A stretch of DNA of 64,000 bases from Rathayibacter sp. VKM Ac-2857 (GCF_013205025.1 NZ_JABMLE010000002.1:785775-849774), one strand, 5' to 3'. Counted from the first letter of the stretch, positions 45,935-55,005 are shown. Notes: generated by a model from the sequence alone, not told the origin. Program-made: numbers and translations.

Positions 45935-47173
45935 ATGAGTAGGCATGTCGTCGTCGTCGGGGCCGGTCTCTTCGGGGCCGCCACCGCACTGCACCTCGCG
46001 CGCGCGGGCGCCCGGGTCACGCTGGTCGAGTCGGGGGACGCGGCGCGCGGCACCACGGCGGCCGGCGCGGGCTTCGTCGGGCTGTGGGCCGCGGGCTACG
46101 CCTGGTACTGGAACGAGTCCGAGCGCGACCTCGAGCAGTACGGCCTCGACTTCTACCGCGCCCTCGCCGTCGACCCCGACCGCGGCGGCGTCGACATCCT
46201 CCTCCGCGAGACGGGCAGCGCCTGGCTCGCCGTCACCGAGGAGGCCGTCCGCGACCACCTCGGCCCGCTCGCCGAGCACCCGCTGCGGCCGGAGGGCTCC
46301 CGCGAGCTCTCGCCGCAGGAGGCCGCCGAGCTCGTCCCCGGCCTCGACGCGAAGGCCGTCGCCGGCGGCTTCCTGCAGCCCGGCGGCATTCAGATCAGCG
46401 CGCCCGACGCCGGGCTCGCGCTGATCGCCGCGGCCCGCGCGGCCGGCGTCGAGATCGTCGAGCACGCGCCCGTCACCGAGGTCCTCGCGACGGACGGCCG
46501 GGCGAGCGGCGTCCGCACCGCCGACGGCCGCACCTTTTTTGGCGACAGCGTCGTGCTCGCCGCGGGCTCCTGGACCAACGAGCTGCTCGCCCCGCTCGGC
46601 CGCCGCCTCCCGCTGGCCCGCGTCGTCGCGAGCCGCCTCACCACCACTCCCTTCGGCCTCCCGCACCTGCCGACGCTGATGGTGCCCGAGCTCGGCGGCC
46701 TCTGGGTCCGCGAGCACCTCGGCGGCCTCACCTACGGCAACGGCGTCGGCTACGAGCCGCTCGGCGAGGTCGCTGCCGACCGCCGACCTCAGCGCACCGA
46801 CCTGGTCGAGGCGATGGACGCGCACCTCGCACCGCTGATCGCCCACCTGATCCCCGCCTCCGCCGACGCGCTGCGCGAGACCGAGTGGACGCAGGGCGTC
46901 GTCTCGTACACCGCCGACCGCCGCTTCCTGGCCGGCCCCGTCCCCGAGCTGCCCGGGCTGTTCGTCGCCGCGGGTGACAACGAATCCGGAGTGACGCACG
47001 GACCCGGTCTCGGCCGTCTCGTCGCCGAGCTGGTCCTCCAGGGCAGAACCACCCTCGGCGACGCCGAGCTCTACGCCCCCGCCCGCTTCGCCGCCCAGCA
47101 GTTCCCCGACGAGGCCGCCGTGCGCGCGGCCATGCCGGCCCGGCGACTGGTCGATGCAATGGGCGGCCGATGA
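45935..47173 (+). CDS. FAD-dependent oxidoreductase (DAO family)
   Basis: A 412-aa flavoprotein of the D-amino-acid oxidase/glycine oxidase superfamily. It has an N-terminal FAD-binding motif (VVVVGAGLFGAATALHLARAG, residues about 5-25) and a C-terminal FAD motif (VAAGDNESGVTHGPGLGR). Probably oxidises an amine or amino acid. Longer in-frame starts exist upstream but would read through the inverted repeat; the ATG at 45935 places the FAD motif normally. Its stop overlaps the next oxidoreductase start (ATGA). Confidence 0.85.
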   Translation: MSRHVVVVGAGLFGAATALHLARAGARVTLVESGDAARGTTAAGAGFVGLWAAGYAWYWNESERDLEQYGLDFYRALAVDPDRGGVDILLRETGSAWLAVTEEAVRDHLGPLAEHPLRPEGSRELSPQEAAELVPGLDAKAVAGGFLQPGGIQISAPDAGLALIAAARAAGVEIVEHAPVTEVLATDGRASGVRTADGRTFFGDSVVLAAGSWTNELLAPLGRRLPLARVVASRLTTTPFGLPHLPTLMVPELGGLWVREHLGGLTYGNGVGYEPLGEVAADRRPQRTDLVEAMDAHLAPLIAHLIPASADALRETEWTQGVVSYTADRRFLAGPVPELPGLFVAAGDNESGVTHGPGLGRLVAELVLQGRTTLGDAELYAPARFAAQQFPDEAAVRAAMPARRLVDAMGGR

Positions 47174-48276
47174 CCGGCCGCGACGTCGTCGTCGTCGGCG
47201 CGGGCCTCGTCGGCGCCGCCGCCGCTCGCACCCTCGCCGAGCGCGGCGACCGGGTGCTGCTGCTCGAGCGGTTCGAGCGCGGTCACGACCGCGGCTCCTC
47301 GCACGGCGAGACCCGCATCTTCCGCCGCGGCTACGCGGAGGACGACTACCGCGCCCTGACCGGACGGGCCGCCGCCGAGTGGGCGCGGCTCGAGCGGGAG
47401 TCGGGCCGGAGCCTCTTCACCGCGACCGGCGCGATCGACCACGGCGACGCCTCCGCCCTGCTCGCGATCGAGGAGGCCTTCGCCCGCGACGGCATCCCGG
47501 TCGAGCGCCTCGACGCGGCCGAGGCCGCCCGGCGCTGGCCCGGCCTGCGCTTCGAGACCGACGTGCTGCTGCACCCGGAGGGCGGACGACTCGACGCGGC
47601 CGCCGCGATCGAGGCGCTGCTCGGCTCCGCGGAGTCGCACGGCGCCGTCGTCCGGGCGAGCACCGGTGTCCGGGCGATCGAGGAGCGCGAGGGCGGCGTC
47701 CGCGTCGTCACCGACGAGGGTCCGCTGCTCGCCGACGCGGTCGTCGTCGCGGGCGGCTCCTGGACCCCGGGACTCGTCGGCGGGCTGGTCGCCGCGGCCG
47801 GCCGCTCCCTCCCGCCGCTGCGGATCACGCAGGAGCAGCCCGCGCACTTCACGACGGACCTGCCGCTCGACGCCTGGCCGAGCTTCGTGCACCACCGCGG
47901 CGACGAGCCGACGATCTACGGCCTGGCGACCCCCGGGGTCGGCGTGAAGGTCGGCGAGCACGGCACCGGCCGCGTCGTCGATCCGGATCAGCGCGACTTC
48001 CGCGCCGAGCCCGAGCGCCTCGCCCGGCTCGTCGAGTACGTCGCCGACTGGCTGCCGGGCGTCGACGCGGCGAGCGCCGATCCGATCTCCTGCCTCTACG
48101 ACAGCACGCCGACCGAGGACTTCGTGCTCGACCGCGTCGGCCGCGTCACCCTCGCGACCGGCTTCTCCGGCCACGGCTTCAAGTTCGGGCCCGTGCTCGG
48201 CGAGCTGCTGGCCGACCTGGTCGACGGCGCCGACGCCCTCGAGCGCTTCCGGCTCGCGACCCTCCAGCCCCGCTGA
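47170..48276 (+). CDS. Sarcosine oxidase/N-methyltryptophan oxidase-like FAD enzyme
   Basis: A 368-aa monomeric sarcosine-oxidase-like flavoprotein. FAD motif VVVVGAGLVGAAAARTLAER near the N-terminus, SSHGETRIFRRGY (the isoalloxazine-contacting loop), and SCLYDSTPTEDFVLD, whose cysteine is the one that covalently binds FAD in MSOX-type enzymes. GFSGHGFKFGPVLGELLADL closes the FAD domain. Likely oxidises an N-methylated or imino compound. Translationally coupled to the upstream oxidoreductase and 41 bp before the solute-binding protein. Confidence 0.85.
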   Translation: MTGRDVVVVGAGLVGAAAARTLAERGDRVLLLERFERGHDRGSSHGETRIFRRGYAEDDYRALTGRAAAEWARLERESGRSLFTATGAIDHGDASALLAIEEAFARDGIPVERLDAAEAARRWPGLRFETDVLLHPEGGRLDAAAAIEALLGSAESHGAVVRASTGVRAIEEREGGVRVVTDEGPLLADAVVVAGGSWTPGLVGGLVAAAGRSLPPLRITQEQPAHFTTDLPLDAWPSFVHHRGDEPTIYGLATPGVGVKVGEHGTGRVVDPDQRDFRAEPERLARLVEYVADWLPGVDAASADPISCLYDSTPTEDFVLDRVGRVTLATGFSGHGFKFGPVLGELLADLVDGADALERFRLATLQPR

Positions 48277-48317
48277 CCCCCCGACCACACCCCCGCACCA
48301 CGGACGAAAGCAGCAGC

Positions 48318-49892
48318 ATGCAGACACTCCGCGCCCTCGGCGCCCTCGCCGCCCTCGGCACCGCCGTCGCCCTCGCCGGCTGCACGGCCCCCGGCGCCTC
48401 GACCGGCGACTCCGCCTCGGGCGAGCGCCTCGTCATCGGCACGACCGACTCGATCGTCTCGCTCGACCCGGCCGGCGCCTGGGACCGCGGCAGCTTCACG
48501 CCGCAGAACCAGATCTACCAGCACCTCCTGAGCTACGCGGACGGCTCGACCACGCCCGTCCCCGAGGCCGCCGAGGAGTGCGGCTTCGACGACGCGACGA
48601 CCTACCGCTGCTCGATCGCGCCCGGCCTGACCTTCTCGAACGGCGACGAGCTGACCGCGTCGGACGTCGTCTTCTCGTTCCAGCGGGTCGTCGACATCGC
48701 CGCGGACAACGGCCCGTCGCCGCTGCTCGCGAACATGGAGTCGGTCGCGCAGGACGGCGACGACGTCGTCTTCACCCTCGCCGTGCCGAACGACCAGACC
48801 TGGCCGTACGTGCTCTCGAGCATGGCAGGGCCGATCGTCGACGAGGAGGTCTTCCCCGCCGACGCGCTGCTCGACGACGCCGACGTGATCGGCTCCGGGC
48901 CCTACTCCGTGCAGAACTACGAGGCCGGCGGACTGCTGCAGCTCGCGGCGAACGAGTCGACCTCGAGCCCCGCGCCGAAGACCGCCGACGTCGTGCTGAA
49001 GCCGTACACCTCGTCGACCAACCTGCGCCTCGACGTCGAGAACGGCGCCGTGGACGTGGCCTACCGCTCGCTCACCGCGACCGACGTCGAGGACCTCCGC
49101 GGGAACTCCGACCTCCAGGTCGTCGACGGCCCCGGCGGCTCGGTGCGCTTCCTCACCTTCAACGTGAACACCCAGCCCGGTGGCACCCCCGAGCAGAAGC
49201 TCGCGATCCGCCAGGCCGTCGCCTCGCTGGTCGACCGCGACGAGCTGTCGGAGCAGGTCTACCGCGGCACCTACACGCCCGCCTACTCCGTGGTGCTCGA
49301 CGGGCAGACCGGTGCGACGCAGGCCTTCGCCGACGCGTACGGCACGACCCCCGACGCGGACGCCGCCGCCGCGATCCTCAGCGCCGCCGGCGTCTCGACG
49401 CCGGTGACCCTGCCGCTGCAGTACACCTCGGACCACTACGGCCCCGACTCCGACCAGGAGTACGCGCTGATCAAGTCGCAGCTGGAGTCGACCGGCCTCT
49501 TCACCGTCGACCTGCAGTCGACCGAGTGGACCAGCTACGTGAAGCAGCTCTCGCCGGACGCCGGCTACCCGGCCTACCAGCTCGGCTTCTTCCCGGACTA
49601 CCCGGACCCGGACAACTTCCTCCGCTCGGCCTACTCGACCACCGGCGCCTCGGTCGCCAACGGCTACTCGAACCCGGCCGTCGACGCGCTGATCGACACG
49701 GAGGCGACCGCCACCGACCCGGCCGCGCGCGCCACCGCGATCGAGGCGATCCAGGAGCAGACCGCCGCGGACGCTCCGATCATCCCGCTGCTCCAGGGCC
49801 GCGAGACCGTCGTCGCGGCATCGGGCGTCACCGGCATCGAGGACACCCTCGACGCGACGTACCTCTTCCGCTTCGGAGCCCTCGCGAAGTAG
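48318..49892 (+). CDS. Family-5 ABC solute-binding lipoprotein
   Basis: A 524-aa extracellular substrate-binding lipoprotein of the dipeptide/opine/nickel type. Lipobox VALAGC places the acylated cysteine at about residue 22. The SBP_bac_5 pattern is present: PVPEAAEECGFDD, FSNGDELTASDVVFSFQRV and YPDPDNFLRSAYS near the C-terminal third. It delivers a peptide- or amine-type ligand. No permease or ATPase gene follows. It shares its transcript with two oxidoreductases, which hints at an amine or amino-acid derivative as substrate. Confidence 0.88.
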   Translation: MQTLRALGALAALGTAVALAGCTAPGASTGDSASGERLVIGTTDSIVSLDPAGAWDRGSFTPQNQIYQHLLSYADGSTTPVPEAAEECGFDDATTYRCSIAPGLTFSNGDELTASDVVFSFQRVVDIAADNGPSPLLANMESVAQDGDDVVFTLAVPNDQTWPYVLSSMAGPIVDEEVFPADALLDDADVIGSGPYSVQNYEAGGLLQLAANESTSSPAPKTADVVLKPYTSSTNLRLDVENGAVDVAYRSLTATDVEDLRGNSDLQVVDGPGGSVRFLTFNVNTQPGGTPEQKLAIRQAVASLVDRDELSEQVYRGTYTPAYSVVLDGQTGATQAFADAYGTTPDADAAAAILSAAGVSTPVTLPLQYTSDHYGPDSDQEYALIKSQLESTGLFTVDLQSTEWTSYVKQLSPDAGYPAYQLGFFPDYPDPDNFLRSAYSTTGASVANGYSNPAVDALIDTEATATDPAARATAIEAIQEQTAADAPIIPLLQGRETVVAASGVTGIEDTLDATYLFRFGALAK

Positions 49893-49948
49893 CGGGGAAG
49901 CCGCTTCGCGTCTCGGTGGTGAGCGAGAGGACGCGGCGGCGCCGCGAC

Positions 49949-50371
49949 ATGCTGGTCGAGTAGCCCCGCAGGGGCGTATCGAGACCCGCCACCACCAGCA
50001 GAGCGGGTCTTCAGACTCAGCGTTCTGACGGTGGTGGATCTCGATACGCCCGCTCCGCGGGCTACTCGATCAGCATGGTTTTCCCATACGTACTAGGTGA
50101 TCTTTCCTAGGAGGCCCACCGTCCTCAGCACGGCGGGTCTGCAGACTCAGCGTTCTGACGGTGGTGGATCTCGATACGCCCGCTCCGCGGGCTACTCGAT
50201 CAACATGAATGCCACTGCGGACGACGGCTCCGGCCTCCCCTTGCTGGTCGAGCAGTCGCGCAGCGGCCCTTGCATGCTGGTCGAGTAGCCGCGCAGCGGC
50301 GTATCGAGACCCGCGTTCCATCGGACGGCGGATCTCGATACGCCCCTCCGGGCGCTACTCGATCAGCATGG
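49949..50371. repeat. Hairpin-repeat cluster E (five copies, one duplicated block)
   Basis: Copies at 49949-49989, 50032-50077, 50162-50207, 50274-50312 and about 50322-50371. The blocks 50012-50077 and 50142-50207 are nearly identical over about 66 bp (TCAGACTCAGCGTTCTGACG lead-in plus the element), a recent local duplication. It occupies the entire gap between the solute-binding protein and the minus-strand genes. Confidence 0.8.
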
Positions 50372-50378
50372 TCCCCCG

Positions 50379-50693
50379 TCAGCGCTCGACGAGCTCGCCC
50401 TCGACCCAGCCGTCGGGGGCGGCCTCTTCCGCGGGCTCCTCCGCATGCACCCGCCGGTGCTGCGCCACCGCCGCGACCACGAGCACGACCAGCAGCCCGA
50501 GCGCCACGGTCATCAGCGGCACGGCCGCCCGCGAGAGCGTCTCCCGCCAGATGATCTCGATCGGGGCCGTCAGCGAATCGCCCTGCCACTGGTTCGGCAG
50601 CACGAGGATGATCGCCGGGATCGCGAGGAGCGCGGCCCAGAGGACCAGGTCGAGGACGACCGCCCCGACCCACCAGGCGCGACCCGGTGTCAT
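50379..50693 (-). CDS. Small two-TM membrane protein, paralogous pair 1, second gene
   Basis: A 104-aa protein with two membrane segments (WWVGAVVLDLVLWAALLAIP at the N-terminus and MTVALGLLVVLVVAAVA) and an acidic C-tail (EEPAEEAAPDGW). Overlaps the upstream partner by ATGA. Its layout matches the 116-aa gene at 51291-51641. Confidence 0.6.
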   Translation of the reverse strand: MTPGRAWWVGAVVLDLVLWAALLAIPAIILVLPNQWQGDSLTAPIEIIWRETLSRAAVPLMTVALGLLVVLVVAAVAQHRRVHAEEPAEEAAPDGWVEGELVER

Positions 50694-51220
50694 GCGCGCG
50701 ACCGCCGGACGGCCTGCACCACGACGGCGGCCGCGAGCGAGGCGAGGCCCACGGTCAGCAGAGGTGTGGCGCTGAACTGCAGCAGCAGCCGGAGGTACTG
50801 GTCGTAGCCCAGCTGCTCGTAGACGGTGCTCGTCGTGTAGATGGCGAGCGTCGACCACCACAGCGAGGCCAGCCCGAGCGGGATCAGGACCAGGCCCGCG
50901 ACGGCGAGTGTCACCGGCACCCGCCGGCCGATCGGCCGAACGGCGGCCGGTGCCTCGGCCCGCGCCTTCTCCTCGACCTCCCGATCCTCGGCGGCCTCGA
51001 ACTCGGCCGGATCCGGCACGAACGAGAGCCCGGCGAACGGCGACTCCGGCTCGGCCGCCTCCACGCGCGGGCTCGGATCCACGCGCGCGACCCGTCCGCC
51101 CGGCCACCGGGGGCGCCGGTACGCCTCCTCCTCGCGGCGGCGCACCTCCGGCGCCGGCCCCTGGTAGCCACGCTGATAGGCGGCGTCGAACCGCGGATCC
51201 GTTCTGCTGCTGTCGACCAT
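50690..51220 (-). CDS. Membrane protein, paralogous pair 1, first gene
   Basis: A 176-aa protein. It starts MVDSSRTDPRFDAAYQRGYQ, a motif nearly repeated in the gene at 51638-52216. An acidic/basic cytoplasmic region of about 85 aa and two membrane segments (VTLAVAGLVLIPLGLASL and LLTVGLASLAAAVVVQAV) follow. No family recognised. Forms a translationally coupled pair with the 104-aa gene. Confidence 0.65.
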   Translation of the reverse strand: MVDSSRTDPRFDAAYQRGYQGPAPEVRRREEEAYRRPRWPGGRVARVDPSPRVEAAEPESPFAGLSFVPDPAEFEAAEDREVEEKARAEAPAAVRPIGRRVPVTLAVAGLVLIPLGLASLWWSTLAIYTTSTVYEQLGYDQYLRLLLQFSATPLLTVGLASLAAAVVVQAVRRSRA

Positions 51221-51290
51221 GACCGCCCCCGCCTCGTGCGCTCGGAGTCTCATCCTGTCGCACGGCCCGGCGAGGAGCGAGGCCGCGGCG

Positions 51291-51641
51291 TCAGGAGCGG
51301 CGCCCGGCGCCTCCCGTGGTCGGCAGCTCGACGAGGACGCCCTCGCCGAGCTCGACGTCCTCCTCCTCCGGGTCAGCGTCGACGTCCGTGGACCCGCGAC
51401 CGGCGCGGACGAGTCCGATCGCGAGGGTCGCCGCGGTCATCGCGAAGGCGGCGGTGCCGAGTGCCGGCGCGACCGGCCACAGCAGACTCGACACGATCGC
51501 CGCCAGCGGCACGTCGTCACCCTCGGAGTAGCTCCAGTCGTCGGGTTGCACCGCTGCCAGAACGCAGGCCCCGAGGGCCAGCGCCCACAGCAGTGCGGTG
51601 TATCCCAGGAGCAGACGCCACCAGCCGCCGCGTCCGGTCAC
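51291..51641 (-). CDS. Small two-TM membrane protein, paralogous pair 2, second gene
   Basis: A 116-aa protein with two membrane segments (LLLGYTALLWALALGACVLA and APALGTAAFAMTAATLAIG) and an acidic tail (DVDADPEEEDVELGE). GTG start overlapping the partner's stop (GTGA). Layout equals the 104-aa gene of pair 1. Confidence 0.6.
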   Translation of the reverse strand: MTGRGGWWRLLLGYTALLWALALGACVLAAVQPDDWSYSEGDDVPLAAIVSSLLWPVAPALGTAAFAMTAATLAIGLVRAGRGSTDVDADPEEEDVELGEGVLVELPTTGGAGRRS

Positions 51642-52216
51642 GAGCGCGCCACCCGCACGGCGATCGCCGCGCCGACCGAGAGCAGCCCGATGGTGATCGC
51701 CGGGCCGGCCAGGTAGCTGGTCAGCGCGCTGACGAACTGATCGAACTCGGTCTGCTGGAACCCGACAGTGCCGTACATCGTCGTGGTGACGTTCCAGACC
51801 AGGCCCAACCCGGCCATCAGGAAGAGCAGTCCGAGCGCGGCGAGCGCGATCGGGACGCGCCGATCCAGCGCGGACGGCCGCCGCGGCTGGGCCGGCGCGG
51901 TCTCCGTCTCGACGTCATCGACCGGCGCCTGGTCCGGGTCGACGACCGCGGCGCCACTCGGCAGTGGCGAGGCGATCGGCGGAAGCGAGGAGCTCGGCAG
52001 CCGCGCCGGGCTCGGTCGCCGCACGCGGACCGGCGCGTCCTCCTCGGGAGCCGTCGCCCGGCGCCGACCGCCGACCGAGTCGCCTCCGCGAGGGCGCCGG
52101 AACCGCTCCTCCGAGGACACCGCCCGATCCGCCCGGAGCCCCGAGCCGCCCTGCCCCTGATACCCCCGCTGGTAGGCGGGATGGAACCGCGGATCCGTCC
52201 GGGTGCTGTCGGTCAT
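51638..52216 (-). CDS. Membrane protein, paralogous pair 2, first gene
   Basis: A 192-aa protein opening MTDSTRTDPRFHPAYQRGYQ, then about 105 aa of charged/proline-rich cytoplasmic sequence and two membrane segments (VPIALAALGLLFLMAGLGLV and ITIGLLSVGAAIAVRV). Paralogue of the gene at 50690-51220. The ATG at 52216 follows GGGGGAC; a GTG at 52228 is an alternative. Confidence 0.65.
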   Translation of the reverse strand: MTDSTRTDPRFHPAYQRGYQGQGGSGLRADRAVSSEERFRRPRGGDSVGGRRRATAPEEDAPVRVRRPSPARLPSSSLPPIASPLPSGAAVVDPDQAPVDDVETETAPAQPRRPSALDRRVPIALAALGLLFLMAGLGLVWNVTTTMYGTVGFQQTEFDQFVSALTSYLAGPAITIGLLSVGAAIAVRVARS

Positions 52217-52280
52217 GAAGTCCCCCACTCCGTGCGCGAGCCCCCATCCTGTCGCAGAAGCGCGGCGACCGGCCAGGCCG

Positions 52281-53489
52281 TCAGCGCGCGGAGGCGACGC
52301 TCGCGCGGCTCGGCAGGCTCACGCAGCCGGCGCCGACGAGCAGCAGGGCGATCATCACCGCGGTCAGCGCGCCCCAGCCGCCCGCCTCGACGACGAAGCC
52401 GAGCAGCCAGCCGCCGACCCCGGAGCCCACGTAGAACGCGATCGTGTAGACGGCGCCGGCGTGGCCGCGGAGGGCGGGGGCCGCCCGCGCGCCGGTCCAG
52501 GCCGCGCCGGTCGCGTGCACGGCGAAGAAGCCGGCGGAGAAGAGGACGAGCCCGATGACGACGACCACGATCAGGTCCGACAGCATCACGAGCAGGCCCA
52601 GGACCATCGCCGCGACGCCGATCCGCATCAGCACCCGCGGGCCGAGGCGCGGCGCCCAGACGCCGGCGAGCCGGGAGGTCGCGGTGCCGGCGAGATAGGT
52701 GAGGAAGAGGAGCGAGACGAGCGCGGGCGGCAGCGCGAACGGCGCGGCCTCGAGCCGGAAGGCCAGGTAGTTGTACACCGCGACGAACACCCCGACGACG
52801 AAGAACGTCTGTGCGGCGACCGCGAGCAGGACCGGATCGCGGAGGACCTGCGCGATCTTGCCGCGCCAGCCGCCCTCGCTCCGCGGCGCCCCCACGACAC
52901 CGCCGCGGGGAGCGAGCAGGACGAACGCGACGGCCGCGAGGGCGCAGACGATCGTCACGGCGAGCAGCGCGCCCCGCCAGCCGACCACCGCGGCGAGCGG
53001 ACCGGCGAGCAGCCGGCCGGCGGCTCCGCCCAGCGTCGTCCCGGAGACGTAGGCCGCGGCGGCGGCGGTCGCGCCCGCCCCGCCGACCCGGTCGTGGATC
53101 GCCGCGACGGCGAGCGCCGGCACCGCACCGAGCGCCGCTCCGCTCAGGAAGCGCAGCACGAGCAGCACCTCGAAGGACGGCGCGACGCAGGCGAGCAGGG
53201 CGAGAACCACGGAGGAGAGCACCGCGATCCGCATCGACTCCAGCCGCCCGATCCGCTCGGCGATCGACGCCCAGGGCAGCACCATCAGCGCGAGTCCGAC
53301 GGTCGCCGCCGAGACGGTCAGCGCGGCGTCCGAGGCGGAGATCCCCCACTCGCGCGAGAACTGCGGCAGCACGCCCTGCACGGCGTAGAGCTCGGCGAAG
53401 GTCGCGACCCCGGCGGCGAGGAGGGCGATCGTCAGCCGGCGCTGGGAGACGGGAGGAGCGTCGACGGCGGGGCGGACGCTGGTGCTCAT
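52281..53489 (-). CDS. MFS transporter (YnfM-like)
   Basis: A 402-aa 12-TM major facilitator protein. N-terminal half contains ELYAVQGVLPQFSREWGIS and a loop (WASIAERIGRLESMRI) fitting the motif A position; central loop LAPRGGVVGAPRSEGGWRGK. Likely exports a small hydrophobic compound or drug. Divergent from a LysR regulator gene, 69 bp away, which may control it. Confidence 0.85.
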   Translation of the reverse strand: MSTSVRPAVDAPPVSQRRLTIALLAAGVATFAELYAVQGVLPQFSREWGISASDAALTVSAATVGLALMVLPWASIAERIGRLESMRIAVLSSVVLALLACVAPSFEVLLVLRFLSGAALGAVPALAVAAIHDRVGGAGATAAAAAYVSGTTLGGAAGRLLAGPLAAVVGWRGALLAVTIVCALAAVAFVLLAPRGGVVGAPRSEGGWRGKIAQVLRDPVLLAVAAQTFFVVGVFVAVYNYLAFRLEAAPFALPPALVSLLFLTYLAGTATSRLAGVWAPRLGPRVLMRIGVAAMVLGLLVMLSDLIVVVVIGLVLFSAGFFAVHATGAAWTGARAAPALRGHAGAVYTIAFYVGSGVGGWLLGFVVEAGGWGALTAVMIALLLVGAGCVSLPSRASVASAR

Positions 53490-53558
53490 CCTCCGAGGCT
53501 AGAACCGCGGCGAACGCATGACCAATGCCTGTCGCGTGCTGACCTATACGCTGGAGGC

Positions 53559-54458
53559 ATGAACGAGCCCGCGATCCTCCGGCTGCTGCCGATGCTCGTC
53601 GCCGTCGCGCAGACCGGGAGCGTCACCGCCGCGGCCGCCGAGCTCGGCGTGCCGCAGCCCACCGCGAGCCGCTCGCTCGCTCGCCTGTCGGAGCTGATCG
53701 GCGCTCCCCTGGTCCGCCGCGAGGGCCGCGGCGTCGTGCTGACCGAGGCCGGGCGGCGGCTCGCGGACGTCGCGCAGGACGGCCTGGCGCTGATCCGCGC
53801 GGGCCTGACCGAGGTGCAGCAAGCCCGCGACCTGGAGGACGGCCGCATCGCGATCGCCTTCCAGACCCTGCTCGGCGAGACCTTCGTGCCCGACGTGATC
53901 CGGCGCTTCCGCCGCCGCTGGCCCCGCGTCGGCTTCGGTCTGCGCCACGGTTCCCGCGCGCTGTGCCTCCGGGCCGTCGCCGACGGCGAGTCGGAGCTGG
54001 CGATCGTCGCCGACCCGCCGGAGCTGCCGGGCACCACCACGACCACCCTCTACACGGAGCCGCTGCTCGCCGTCGTCGACGACCGGCACCCGCTCGCCTC
54101 CCGCCGCTCGGTGACGGTGGCGGAGCTGCGCGGCCTCGACCTGATCATGCTCTCCCCCGGCTACGGCCTGCACGAGTCGGCCCGGCGCCTGCTGTCCTTC
54201 GAGGGGCGCGACCCCGAGCCGGCCTTCGAGGTGGGCGACTACCGGGCCGCGCGCGGACTGGCCGCCGCGGGACTCGGGCTGACCATCCTGCCGCCGAGTC
54301 CGTCGTCGATCGAGGACGGCGTGCGCGAGATCCCGATCGACGACCCGCGGGCCGTCCGCGAGATCGGGGTGCTGGTCCGCGACACCGGGAATCCGGTGGT
54401 GCCGGAGTTCGTCGAGGCGCTGCGGGCGGCGGCCGGAGCGCGCGCCCGGGTGCGCTGA
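53559..54458 (+). CDS. LysR family transcriptional regulator
   Basis: A 299-aa regulator. Winged HTH at residues 5-65 (LLPMLVAVAQTGSVTAAAAE, VPQPTASRSLARLSELIGAPL), linker helix to about 90, then the LysR substrate-binding domain (FVPDVIRRFRRRWP, LAIVADPPE). Divergent from the MFS transporter, the usual arrangement for an activator or repressor of its neighbour. ATG with GGAGG close upstream. Confidence 0.9.
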   Translation: MNEPAILRLLPMLVAVAQTGSVTAAAAELGVPQPTASRSLARLSELIGAPLVRREGRGVVLTEAGRRLADVAQDGLALIRAGLTEVQQARDLEDGRIAIAFQTLLGETFVPDVIRRFRRRWPRVGFGLRHGSRALCLRAVADGESELAIVADPPELPGTTTTTLYTEPLLAVVDDRHPLASRRSVTVAELRGLDLIMLSPGYGLHESARRLLSFEGRDPEPAFEVGDYRAARGLAAAGLGLTILPPSPSSIEDGVREIPIDDPRAVREIGVLVRDTGNPVVPEFVEALRAAAGARARVR

Positions 54459-54572
54459 CGCCGGAGGACTCTTCTGTCAAGCACAGGCACACGGGGCTCC
54501 TGTGCAGGATGCTCGGAGAGGATCCACTTCCCCCCTCACCGCGCACCACCAGCAGCCAGGACGGTCCCGGTC

Positions 54573-54932
54573 ATGATCCTTCTCCGCACCCACTCCAACC
54601 GCTGGATCGCCCGCGCCCGCCGCACCGGCGTCGTCCACGGCCTGATCACCTTCGCCGACGACCTGCCGCAGCCGGTCTTCCGCACCCTCCGCCTGGACAC
54701 CGCGACCGGCGAGCGCGTCCTGCTGCGCGACACCGACACCCTCGAGGTCGCCTTCGCCGTGCTGATCGCGGCCGTCGAGCGGGTGCGCCTCGCGGAGGTC
54801 GCGGCGCCGGCGGAGGACGACGCGGACTCCGCAGCGCACGCCCCTCTCGCGCCGGTCGCGGTCCTCGCCGAGCCGGACTCCTTCGAGCCGGACGAGCCCA
54901 CCGACCCGCTGGAGGACGCCGTCGCGGCGTGA
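54573..54932 (+). CDS. Hypothetical soluble protein
   Basis: A 119-aa protein. The first 80 residues are alpha/beta (MILLRTHSNRWIARARRTG, VLLRDTDTLEVAFAVLIAAV); the last 40 are acidic and proline-rich. No family recognised. Stands alone between the LysR gene and the palindrome-controlled toxin-antitoxin-like unit. Confidence 0.5.
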   Translation: MILLRTHSNRWIARARRTGVVHGLITFADDLPQPVFRTLRLDTATGERVLLRDTDTLEVAFAVLIAAVERVRLAEVAAPAEDDADSAAHAPLAPVAVLAEPDSFEPDEPTDPLEDAVAA

Positions 54933-54958
54933 CCCGCGCGACGAACCGCGCCAGTTCT

Positions 54959-54996
54959 CTAAAACCTTCCGAACGATTTCGTTCGTATGGTTTTAG
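54959..54996. promoter_or_regulatory. 38-bp near-perfect palindrome upstream of the AbiE/MenAT-like unit
   Basis: Two 18-nt arms, CTAAAACCTTCCGAACGA and TCGTTCGTATGGTTTTAG, are separated by TT and match at all but three positions. It ends 9 nt before the ATG at 55006. Position and symmetry fit an operator for autoregulation by the first gene's HTH domain. Confidence 0.7.
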
Positions 54997-55005
54997 ACTG
55001 AGGAC

